From Neospora caninum Liverpool (Eukaryota > Apicomplexa > Conoidasida > Eucoccidiorida > Sarcocystidae): a DNA stretch of 64,000 nucleotides. Below, piece by piece: positions 23,324 through 34,500 of the stretch. Below the pieces are notes generated by a model that was given only the letters and a program-made list of their open reading frames with translations, did no database searches and was not told the DNA's origin. The position numbers and the translations under genes are program-made. Positions within the stretch are counted from its first letter, which is position 1, and each line of letters begins with the position of its first letter. The stretch spans positions 62,001 to 126,000 of the forward strand of contig NC_018385.1 of assembly GCF_000208865.1 (NCBI RefSeq), given 5' to 3'.

Positions 23324-26300
23324 ACGTCAAGGGAACGGCACAGTGTGACAAGAGAGCGACGGGAAGAAGAACGATGACAATGAGACAGAAGGCGTTTTCG
23401 CACTCCTTTCATCTTTGGGTTTCGTTTTCCGAGACTTGTCTCCACCATTTCCTTTGTGCATTTCCCTTTAAAAGCATCTTCGCTGTGATTTGTGTTTCGC
23501 TTTCTACTCAAAAGTGCACTGCGTTTTTGAGGGGACCGATTCGAACTTCTTTTTGAGACAAACGATTTATAAGTTCTGTTCCCGTCACTCACGAGCAGGG
23601 AAACGCACACGTAATCCTGCCACAGGAAAAAATGCGAAATTCAGAAATTTATCGCGCTGATTCATACAGACAGAACTCACACGCAATGCTGCCCCTTGGA
23701 AGTGCAGAGTCCGAGAACGGGCCGAGTGTAAAGCACGCAGTCTCGAGGCAGAACCAGAACCGGGGCGGGGGGCGGGTTCTAGTTCAACCATGAAGCATCA
23801 AGTTTGCTGATGGACACTCTGGAAATCTTTTTCTGCGACAATGCACATCGTGAAGTTTAACTACGGTGGTTGATGGGACTCCCGGACACCCATCGAATGC
23901 GGCACTCCTGCTGGGATGCGGTTCGAGTAACAAATCTCTGGGAGCTGCACGACGGGAAACAATGCCGTTATGAGCATATTGCTCGGCCAAATGTGCGTGT
24001 GCAAACTATTCCTGCATTTTCTTCTAGCTAGGGACCCGCTGCGGTGCACTGAGTTATTGCAAACGGGCGCTTGCGCGTTTAGCCATGTGTCGCACACCCT
24101 CAAAAATCGCTACAGGATAGAATTGCTTGAGGACTCCCCCCGTCGACGATATTGGACATGCAGTTACAGTACAGTTCACGAGCGCATAGCCAATCGTCTG
24201 AGAACCATTTATGAGGGTTGGAGAGAAGTTTTTCTGCTCGGAAGGGCCAACCGCATGAACGTCACGATGTGAAATAGCCTCCGAGTATGTTCCGCGAATA
24301 ACCTGGGTTGTAAGGTAAGCCTGCATCCGGCACGAGTGACAGGGGCAATCCCCTCACGCGTGTTGCTTTAGGATCAGGAAGGTACCATTAAAAAGTATGG
24401 TACCAATTTGGGCGGAATTTGCCTTTGGCAACGTGACTGTACAGCTAAGATGCCACAACTTAGAAGAGCAAGTAAAGCATACCCTTTGCCTGTGTCATTT
24501 CTATCACACTGTCACGCAACGACTATGAAGGTCATTTTCTCTACCAACTCATTTTCTCGCGTCGCGTTTCTAGCTTCCTAACTCATCCGCGGCAATAAGA
24601 AGACTCTTGAGCCATTGCTGTTCCGCTGTAGCAACCATCGCCGCTTTTTGAGTCACCTTCGTGTCGCCTGAAAATCGCCTGCCACAATATTGCGTCCTAG
24701 GCCGTGTGCCACCGTGGCACGGTGATCTGTAGATGAAGCCAGTTCCGTAAGAGGGAAACTTTGCCCGTATCTTACATTCTATTTTGGTTTTGACCGGAAC
24801 ATGTCCATGCTCCACGACGACAGGACTCCCGTGGGGTTTTTCGAACTCTCGGGTGCACGTCCCTCTCCTGGGTGTCCTCACAGGGCTCGTATCCCTCCGG
24901 CGGGCACTGCCATGGACAGGATCAAAGGATCCCTCTGTCTCTGAGCGAGAAGAAACCCGAGCGACACTTGATCAAGTTCTGTATATCTTCGGGGAAAAGG
25001 TTGAACAGCATGGCGAACACAACTCTTCTTACTTAGCTTGCATTGTCTGGTCTTTGATCTTGACTTTTAGGGAAGCCACCGTTCATCCACATATCACTAA
25101 GTGCTCGTTACACGTCAACACTCTAGTCGATGTTTGTGCATCTGTTCAGCGAAAGACTATGCCAGCCACAAATCTGCATTGAAGTAGCGAACATGATCTA
25201 ATGTCCCGATCCAACAGTCCGCTACTGTGGAAATCTACCTTCGTTTTCGGGGACCGAACGGTTCATGTGCCTAGGTGGCGGTGCGCTGAGGCTGTCACCT
25301 TTCCCAAATTTTACGGTGCCTCTGGGCAAAATAGCACGAGACAGTTCCTACGGAACACCATTCTCTCTTGTTCGGCAGACGCACTGCTGAACTGGGTAGC
25401 GACGAAACGCTCTGCCGCCTTTTTGTCAATTGTGGTCTCGCAGGGACTGATCAGTGCCTTCATGTGAACTGTCTGCGCTTGAGCCTTCCATTTCTGCAAG
25501 GAATGCAGCGTACGACAATATCGTTCGCAGGCACTTGACCCTGTCACACTGAAAGCAGTAAGGGAGATCCTGTGAGTGTCTTGGTGCCGTGACCCTTGAA
25601 AATGACCGAGGTAAGCACGACGCACATTCACATTTCATCCAATAGGCACGGGATAGCTTGTTTTCTAACCTGGCAGTCCGCCTTGCTTGTGAAGGCTGTC
25701 CGAGGCCCTGGGACCGGATGATCAACTGTAGAACACGAAGTGCAAGCGGAAACGGTGGGGAAAATTCCAGTGTGACGCACGGCTTTCCTACACTTTGCAG
25801 TTGTGGAGAAGACTGTGTAATTGGACAGGTGTGTGCGACTCAACTTGGACATTTCTTTTTCCTTCGAGAACCGGGCGTGGAAGAGTGGAGCAGCACATCC
25901 ATGCTTGTGAACATTTGCCGGCGTGCTCGACTCGTTTCTGAAGTGCAGTGGTCTGGGCTTCGTGCCAGCGATCGAGCGTTTAATCGTTGATGACGACGTC
26001 TATGTTAACCCGAGACCGCCTGTTCGCAGATGTTTCTTTATCAGTGTAAATACGAAGTGACACGAGAGTGGAATGCAGAGCTGGCCAAAACAAACGCTAC
26101 TGAGGAAGATTACTGTCATCGGGTCTATTGTAGTATGTGCGAAATGCTATAGTCGCCAGCAAACAGGAAGAGCTTTTCGGGAAGATGAGCGCCACCTGAG
26201 ATCAGAATAGCACAGTTCGAGTTCATTACGCGAGTAGCAAGGCGACCAATGAGGGTTTCCTTAAAAGTCAGCAGGCGTCAAATTCCGCACATCCTGTGGA

Positions 26301-27507
26301 GGTCGAACTGTGGGCAGGGGGCCTGCCGAAATTTTCGCCATCTAGCCTAAACAGCCCGGATTATATTTTGTGCAAGCATTCCAGTCAGTTTCCGAAGCGT
26401 GAACATATCAGAGAGAATGTGCTAAACAGATCGCAAGTTGTAATGAGTCCACGTTTTTGCATATTCGGCACTATTTTGCATCCCTGTTCAGTTGCAGCCG
26501 ACGGCAGGTTTTCAGAGAAAAGCCCACACCGTCGTCGTGTTGGCGTCACCATGATCCGCATCCCCCCTGCATGATCGCTATCTTCAAATCAATGCCGTTT
26601 TCTTACTAACCTGGTTTCCAAGAAACGGGGGGCTTCGACCCTCTGGTGCACAAGACATCCTTGTAAAGACGTTCCCACGCCGTGTGTGCCATCGGGAAAA
26701 CACTGTTCCAGAACCAGAGATATATACCAACGGAGATAGCGTCTCGCTTCAATTGAACAACTTTTCGATAGTCAGATCAGGGCTTCCGGCGCAAGGGTCA
26801 GAATGGACCGGCGACCAAAATGAGAGACGTTAGTAGTGCGTAGTGAGGGATTCTGTGGAGCATAGAAAAAGAGACGGGCCCCGTGCGGGGCTGCCAGTGA
26901 TGTGGCATGGAGAACGATGTTCCATATAGAGGTAGTAAATGCTCCGGTGCAGTGGTCGTCACGTGGTACGGCCCTCTCACAGTTGTAGATTTTCGCTTTA
27001 AAAAGTCTATTCTCAGACAGCACTGTAAACGAAAGTGGGGCGGTCGCAGAACTGCCGTGGTGCCCCCGTTTCGCTGCCTTACAGCCTATCCAGCTCATAC
27101 CGAAGTGTCAAACGTGTCACCGCCAGATTGTCTTCCTTTTGCTTTTGGGCTTGCCTCACTATCTGCATACTGCGGCACCAACATACGGTCCCGCTGCTGC
27201 GTCAAGTTTTCTATCCTCGCTTTCGGGGCCGTGCAGTAATAAAGTCGACCATTCTTCGCTCTGGAACCAGCTGTTTCCAAATACCCCTGCGGTTTCACCA
27301 AAGGATGGTGCAATTTGCAGTATTGCGAAACCAGTGCTGGTCCGTGGCCCTGGTACAAATTATTTCCTGCGTGTAGCCTAACGACGCGCACGACCTTTTT
27401 GAGGTTCGCTGCCCACAGTCTAGTTTTAAAACGCGTGGTTCGTTCACTTTTGGAGGGAACCCTCGACGATTTTTACGTTTCATAGGCATGTAGTGCTTCA
27501 GTCGAGC
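23324..27507. other. Gene-poor region after the phosphodiesterase
   Basis: Base composition drops toward about 50% GC compared with the neighbouring exons. I found no supported gene. The longest ORFs are near 130-160 codons, overlap on both strands, and have no matching splice sites or motifs. The first few hundred bases are probably the 3' untranslated region of the phosphodiesterase. No tRNA, rRNA or recognisable organelle-derived fragment was seen by eye. Mitochondrial-DNA insertions are common in Toxoplasma and would need a database search to exclude. Confidence 0.55.
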
Positions 27508-28998
27508 ATGGGGTTGTTTCGCAAACGACGCAGTAATGGTCCGGCCTTTCCGAACCAGGTTTGTGCCCGATCAGGCAGCGTTTGCTGCAACAATCCGGCC
27601 TACGGTGGGCCACATCCACCCCCTCCGACCCGGCCTCCTCCTCACGGGTGCCAGATTCCGGCCGACAGCCTAGCATCTTCCGATGGCCCCAGGCACTCAC
27701 GTTCTGCACATTCTTCTTCACTTCGTCCATCTGATGTGAGAGGCCATGACATTTCACATCCGCGTGGCTGTGTGTCGGGTTCAAGACCTCGCTCGTCGAT
27801 TCACCGGGGACCTGAATACCACGGGCGTACCTATTCAGGGACTACCGTGTCCCCGGTTCGAGACCAAGGAAAGCAGCCGCCTCCAAGGGCGCACCAAGCG
27901 TACCGAGCGTCTCCGGAACCTTGCCTACTACAGAGAGAGTGGAATGACTTGCGATCACCCGGAAGTGCTAGGCATCTTTCTTCCCATCACTCTAGCAAGT
28001 CACCTAAACATCTTATAAGAGGTCACCAGGGGAATGGTGACAGGAGGCAGTTTCACCAACACACTCATCGGGTTGACAAATTCTCTCCAACGCCCCCCAC
28101 TGGATCAATCAGGCACCGGCCGTCCAGTGCGTCTAGAAATCCGTCTTCTCTGCACAGCAGTCACGCAAATTCTTGCTCACACCTGCCTCCATCAGCAAGC
28201 AGAAGACCGCAGCCGTCTGGCGCATTCGCTGGATTGGTGGGAGAGCAGAGACAGGCACCTCGCCACGCTTATTCCAAAACGGAAAGTCTCAAACTGCATT
28301 CTCAGGTCCCCGTAGGCAAGCGAACGGCTCACATTCATCCTGTCTCGTCACCTTCTACACGCAAGAGGTATACTCATTCAGACAGCTTTTCAGCTGCTGC
28401 CACATCGATACAACCGCAAGATGACGTTAACACGCGACACGAGTCTATTCAGAATGGTGGGATCGCAATCGTTCCTAGCTGGCGCCGATTCACAGATTGC
28501 TGCGAGGCTGGGAGCATCGATGCTGACCCACCATACACAAATGGGCAAGAAAGAAACCAGATGCACTTGCACTTTTATCAGCCTCCGAAAGCCCCTAGCG
28601 TTCCAAGCCAGGCAAACCCTCAGTCAGCGCATCCCCCGCTTGCCACGCAACAGCATTTCAATATCTTCGTTCCTCCAGCTGTGGAGCGGTACATGCCAGG
28701 GGGATTAGCCGGATCAGAAATTTTGCTTAGTTCGCGACCGGTCCAGCAGACGGGATACGATCCTCTGGTGAACGCCCTGGTGCAGGAAAATATATACTAC
28801 CAACAGTTGCTGGCGGAGCAGCAAGAGCAGCTGTCCATGATGGCACCGTATCAAAACATCCAATGCTCTCCGTTCTGGAGTGAGCCAGAACCATACTGGC
28901 ACAGTGGGACAACATACGGCAACTACTTTTGCTCGCCAGGAGCATGCTGGCAGGTCGATGAAGACGAGGTTATCCAGAATGAGGAATGGTCTTACTGA
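27508..28998 (+). CDS. Intronless Ser/Pro/His-rich protein of unknown function
   Basis: The ORF of 496 residues starts at ATG 27508; an in-frame TAG lies just upstream at about 27490. The N-terminus, MGLFRKRR, is basic with glycine at position 2. N-myristoylation is conceivable, but residue 6 is Lys rather than the usual Ser/Thr. The middle is rich in Ser, His, Arg and Pro and looks disordered. The last roughly 130 residues change character: a Gln/Leu-rich helix around YYQQLLAEQQEQL is followed by an aromatic, acidic tail ending VIQNEEWSY. Codon use is less GC-biased than in the neighbouring genes. An ORF this long in near-50% GC sequence is unlikely by chance. I recognise no family. It could be a lineage-specific gene. 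Confidence 0.6.
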   Translation: MGLFRKRRSNGPAFPNQVCARSGSVCCNNPAYGGPHPPPPTRPPPHGCQIPADSLASSDGPRHSRSAHSSSLRPSDVRGHDISHPRGCVSGSRPRSSIHRGPEYHGRTYSGTTVSPVRDQGKQPPPRAHQAYRASPEPCLLQREWNDLRSPGSARHLSSHHSSKSPKHLIRGHQGNGDRRQFHQHTHRVDKFSPTPPTGSIRHRPSSASRNPSSLHSSHANSCSHLPPSASRRPQPSGAFAGLVGEQRQAPRHAYSKTESLKLHSQVPVGKRTAHIHPVSSPSTRKRYTHSDSFSAAATSIQPQDDVNTRHESIQNGGIAIVPSWRRFTDCCEAGSIDADPPYTNGQERNQMHLHFYQPPKAPSVPSQANPQSAHPPLATQQHFNIFVPPAVERYMPGGLAGSEILLSSRPVQQTGYDPLVNALVQENIYYQQLLAEQQEQLSMMAPYQNIQCSPFWSEPEPYWHSGTTYGNYFCSPGACWQVDEDEVIQNEEWSY

Positions 28999-31513
28999 GA
29001 GGGTTGGCCCCGGCCTCGCTACGTGCTGCAACAGGCTCCCCCTAAGGATGTGATCTTACATGAAGCGTCCATGCCACTCAGAATGGATGCCCGGTAGGCA
29101 AATTTATATACGCTGGAACGCAGAACAGCCAATGGTCGGAGCACCACACCTCAAACTTCGCCTGCTTTGGAAATATGGATATCCGTTTTAGCTGGTGAGC
29201 GACTCCTGCATGATAGTAGCTATACTGTGTGTGAATCTTTCCAGGAGCACTACGGCTTAGGGATGGAGTAGATGGCTGAGCACAACGCGAAGAAGTTACA
29301 AGACCCGCAATCTAAGAGCGATGTGTGCCACATTTCGCGTGATCTCCCTTGACGTTTAGAGACATTCCAAACGCGCGCTCGCCGAGTGCAACGATTTCAG
29401 TGAATCGTCTTTATACTAGAGTATGAAAAAGCGCTTGCCACTTCCTACTTCCGTCTCGGTTCAAGGCTTCCTACAGTCCGATGACAGACATAATTCGTGA
29501 GCCGGTATTACGTGTTCCCCGGAAAAATTAGTGCTCGTCACGGTGAACTGGACACTGGTCCATCGTTTTCACGGTGCACTTCTCTCGTCTCTCATCAGCG
29601 CAGCATCGTTCTCTATGATTTATGCTGCTCTAAATCAGTAGTGGCGAGTCTGCGTTTTGCGGTCGCAACTCGAGATTCACGGGCGTGAAACACCTGTCTG
29701 GTTCGAGGCAAACTTATTTTCGTGTGCTTGCATTTAATCCGCTTTGGAAGCCTGAAAATCGCACTCTTTCAAGAGAAATGTCGCCACCTGAGCCCGCTAC
29801 AGATCGATCCACACCCAAACCACTGGCTTTTCCCCTGACTCTCCAGACCTTTTTCAGCGACGATAAACTTTTTTTGGAAACTCACGGGGCCGTCTCAGTG
29901 AAATCGTCTTCTTTCTCCTGGGTATACTGGCCATAGAGAAGGCATCCACAAGTATCACGAAGGCCAAGATTTTCTCTGTAGCCAGCGTTTCGTAGGTGTA
30001 GAATATGCCGGCAATCTGGATACCCCAGTTTCGCGACACGACTGTACGCCGCTACGCTGTCGCAAAAAAGGGGCGGCTCCAACGTGTGCACTCTGAAAAA
30101 CTTTACTCATTCGTTTCTTCCCACCTCCTCGCACCCTTGTTTCATGCACTACGTCAGTTTCTTTGACATATTTAATCATGAAAACTTTTTAAATTCCATC
30201 AAACCGGTGGGAAGCGAAGAATTGCGCGCGCACCACCAGACTCATTCCCGCTCTACCCTCGCCTCCACTTGCTCGCTTGTAAAAAAGAGTACTGCGGTCC
30301 CATAGTCGAGTGAAATTCCGGTTAACCTCTCTGAGCAAAGATCCTGCTCAAAAGTTCCCCTGCTGCTGAACTAACAGCACGCCTAGAATACGAAGTCAAG
30401 CATGCACATCTCTTTTCCCAGGCAGAAGCGCAACTTCCGATAGTTGAGTTAGGATTCAACCTGCTCGGTATCCACTTTATGGGTTGACGCTACTCTGGCC
30501 ACTTTGAGATCTATTAGGTTTTCTGCTGGGCTTCGCCGTAATCCATTAACAAAGATCGAAACGCGTAGTTTTTCTGTTTTCGTCTGCTATTCCCGTTTGG
30601 TAAGGCTATCCTTGTTTAGTAGAATGGACCGAAGATCCGACAGCTGTTCTATAGCGTCCTCTTTGCTCGAGATATGCGGCGACAACAAATAGCCTGGACA
30701 TTAGTCAAGGTGTCGATCTCCTGTTCCAGCTGGACCAGCGTGCCGATGGATCAGATTGTACGGTGCTACGGACCTCATCACCTGCTGGATAAGTTCATCT
30801 TTGCCCCGGCCTGAAATCATCACAAACGGAATTTTTCCGATCAGTCAGCCCCACTGCACCAGGTCCGCTCACGGTGGAGTCAACTGTGACTTATCCTGTA
30901 TTTTACTCATGCCAAAGTAGAAATCAGTTATTTATGACATTAGGCAACACTTGCATTGTTTGGCGCACGAGGGAGCAGAGGCACCGTTTCGCACACTTGT
31001 TCCCAAGCTAGAAAATGCGGGATGGACCACCTCCGTATTGCTCACGATACTACTCTGATGGCAGTACAGCGGAGGCTTACAGGGTGCTGCGGATCGGCGG
31101 CTGAAAATGTGCAAAAAACGCAAACGAAATTTTTTTCTCCCTAGCCTAGACGCTCGCAGATCACGGACGAACCCGCTAGATGTGTGACAGGTGTCGAGAA
31201 GGCGCACGGCTACTACATTTATCTCTTGGTTTTTGACGTTCGCTTGTTCTGAGGAGAGAAAGCACACAGGAATGACAGTGATCAGCACGTCTCTTTCATA
31301 CTTGAAAACAGAAGAACGAGCTAGCTATCCCGTCTTACTGCGAATACGATAGGAGCAGAATAGTGAAATAATGCGCATATCAAAACATCGCTTTATTCAC
31401 GTAAATGCACGTTTAAACGGCACCGGCTTACCAAGCAAGAAGTTTACCTTTTCGTCTGCATGTTGAGGGGACTCTTGCTGTGTCTCGTGAAGCTCCATAG
31501 CAAGAAAGCGAGA
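28999..31513. other. Intergenic region before the giant ORF
   Basis: About 2.5 kb of roughly even base composition. I see no supported gene, RNA or repeat; small ORFs below about 120 codons appear on both strands without splice or motif support. The sequence immediately upstream of the next gene (about 31290-31440) is AT-rich and probably contains its promoter and 5' leader. Confidence 0.5.
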
Positions 31514-34500
31514 ATGGGAAATTCCCGAAGAAGCATTAGCGTCCCCTCGGATGGCTGCGGCAGAGTCCTTTTCTGGAGCGAAGACAGGGAGGCACATCAC
31601 TCTTCTTCGCTCTCGTGCTCATTTCTTCCTTCGCCATCCTGGCAGAGACAGACTCAGTGTGTGCTACAGCCTTGTGGAGCTGCCTTCTTCGGTGTGACCC
31701 CGCCGCCCTTGTCAAAACTCGTGTCTGACGGTTCCCCAAATTGCAAACTCGCCTGTACGTGCGAGTTTACAAGGTCAAGGATACGTTTCTCTTCTCTCGA
31801 GAATATTTGTGAGGGCCATTACTTCCGAGAAGGTTCATTTCCAGTCACGTCTTTTTATGACCCAGCTTGTATCGCTCAGCCATCCACATGGTGCCTTCAG
31901 CAACACACACTGAGCGAAGAAGAGCCCGTTTCGTTGCTCATCTGTCAAGAAAGACGCAAACCGGACACGAAACTGCTTCAGCTTTCTGCCGATGATCGCC
32001 GAGGCAATTGTCAGTCCCCCCTGCCTTCCTCTCCGCCGTCTGCTTCCCGAGAAGAAAGCTCTTTCTTTTCTGTAAAACATGGTAGCAACTGCCACAAAGA
32101 GAGAACGGTTTTGCGTTTTCCCTCCACCTCGCTTGAGCTGAACGATGAATCACACGAAACCCGACTCCTGCTCCGGGGCAGGAAGAATGGAAGAGACACT
32201 TCTCCTCTGAATCCCGTAAATAAAGGAACGCCTGAAGCATGTCCTCGCCTATCCGAAACACAACTGCTGGAGCCACCCCTTCCCCATTCCTTCTCTTCGA
32301 TTGTTTTTCCTTCGCTTTCCTCTCTCGCCCGCTGTCCAAGTCCAAGCGCCTTAAGAAAGAGGCTATCTTCGGGGGAGGAGGATGAAGCACTCCAGCCGTT
32401 GTCGGCAGTGAAGAAAAAGTTTTTGCGATCTTTGTCTTTCACGCCTCTGCAGTGGGAGGATGCAAACCCAGCTTTCTCTTCTCGACCTTCTCTCTCGTTT
32501 GTGGGTCTCGGCGGCGAAGAGACGACAGTTGTGCCCTTAGGAAGCGCGGCGGAGCGCGAAAAAAACCAGGATATTCTGGTGTGTTCTGGAGGCGCGAAAA
32601 AGTTCGAGAGGGAAAGTAAGGGATCAAAACAGGCAAAAAGGAGACTGACGACAGAGGCGACAACCATGGAGTGGAGGCAAAACAGTCACAGGGAAGTCAG
32701 GAGACGAAAAAGATCTCCTCTCCTTATTCTGTCGTCGCGCAGGCCGAAGCGCAAGATCGAGGGCGAAGCGTCGACCTTTGGAAAAGCAGAGACGAAAGCA
32801 GTAGACCAGATGCAAACCAATAGCTTTGACCACGCTCGAATGTTTCCGTCGCTCTTTTCTCGTCTTTCTTCGCGTTTCTCTTCGCCTTCGCCACGAACCT
32901 TGAAGTACGGCAATGTTTTCGAATCTTCGCCTTCTGCCTTCTCACCTCTCTCGTCCTCTTCGCCATCCTCGTGTTTGTCATCATCTCCTCTTCACTCCCG
33001 CGGATGCTGTCCGAGTGAGGCGTCTGCCTCGCAAGAGCCAACAGAGGGAGAAGGAAAGGAAGAGAGGCATGCACTTGCTTTCTTCCCCAAGAACTCAAAC
33101 GCCCATCTGCCGGAGACGCCGAGAACGAACGGAAGCACCGAGGACACAGATCTAGGAAAGCCTGGAGAAAAGGCCTCCCTCGTTTCACATGAATACTCCG
33201 CTTCATCTCCGTGTTCGCCTTCTGCCGCGTCGGGTTCAGCAGTGGCACATGAAGAACACGTGTCTTCCTCTCGTGCACGTAGGGAGAAAGAAGCGGGCGT
33301 AAACGCTGAGGGCGAGATGGGATCAATCAAGAAAACGGAAGCGATGCCTGGGCCGCAGAGATCGGCCTGCCGGTGCGAGTGCCAGGGGCCAGAAGACCCG
33401 CGAGAAGAGGAGCTCCAGGCAAACAACGAACCGCCGAGAGAACGGGAGATCTCGCGATCTCCCTTGTATTGGCAGTTGCCCCGTACGCTCCAGGAGGGTC
33501 ACAGGACAAGCGCAAAGTATGAAACAAAGTGTAAATACGCACTGGAAGCTCTGTCGTCCCTGTCGGCCACTTCCCTCTCCTCTTGTTCTTTCGGCTTCGA
33601 CGAGACGCTCGTGAACCGAGACAGCGAGATTCCTCTCGCCGACCTTCTCCCCTCAAGTAGTCAACCCATCGCAGGGTTCCTTACGTCCGCGGAAGGAAGT
33701 CTTCACATCCCGGAAACGCACGACAAAGCGAGCGTAACCGCCTGCTTTTCCGTAGCCTTTCCTCCTGCCTTTTCTTCTAGCAGTGCTTCTGGGGACGTTT
33801 GTTCTTCGTCGTATTCCCCGCCTCTCTTGGCCTCTCCCACTTCGACGTCTGCCTCATCCTCTTGTCCTTCTTCGCCTTCCGCGAAGGACGAGGGAGAAGA
33901 GCACACAGACGGCGATCGCCAGGGCGAGACGGAAGATAGAGCGCGACGCAGCGAAGAGAAGCCAGTGAGGCACAGGCGCCGCGGAGTCGAGCCCCCACCG
34001 ACCCGACGACAACAGGAATCCGCCTGTCTCCTTTTTGTCGACGCACCGTCTCCTTCGAGGGCGTCTCTCCAGTATCACGCTCAACACGTCGCAGCACTGT
34101 CTCTTCCCCACAAAGCACGGCCACCGTGTAGGGCACACAGACGTTCGCTTTCTGCCTCTGCGTGTGTCGCCCCTTCCGTGCGCCCGTCGCCTTCGTCTCC
34201 CTCGTGCCGCACTGGAGAAGGCAGGCGAACGGAAAAGGCCCAAGGGCCGCCTTCTTCCGGGCGCTCCCGAGGTGCCCGGGATCGGGCGTCCCTCGGCAGT
34301 TCTTCTCCACCCTCCTCGCAGGCCGCTGCTGCTTCCTTGTCATCACCGGTCCAGGCCCCGGAGGCGAGCGGAGCCCGAGATCGCATGCAGCTACCTTCTC
34401 CGCCCCGTCATCACCCTGAACACGGACACGCCTACAGCAACGAAGATCTTTCGATTTGCAGGCGCCCGTGCCCGTTTCAAAGTGACAAAGCGTTTCCGGA

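Noticed and set aside
24784..25182. 132-codon plus-strand ORF in the gene-poor island
   Set aside because: The length is within chance expectation for about 50% GC over several kb. It has no motif and no credible promoter or splice context.
27850..27870. GGTTCGAGACC resembling a tRNA B box
   Set aside because: No matching A box or cloverleaf could be formed nearby, and the site lies inside the 27508-28998 ORF.
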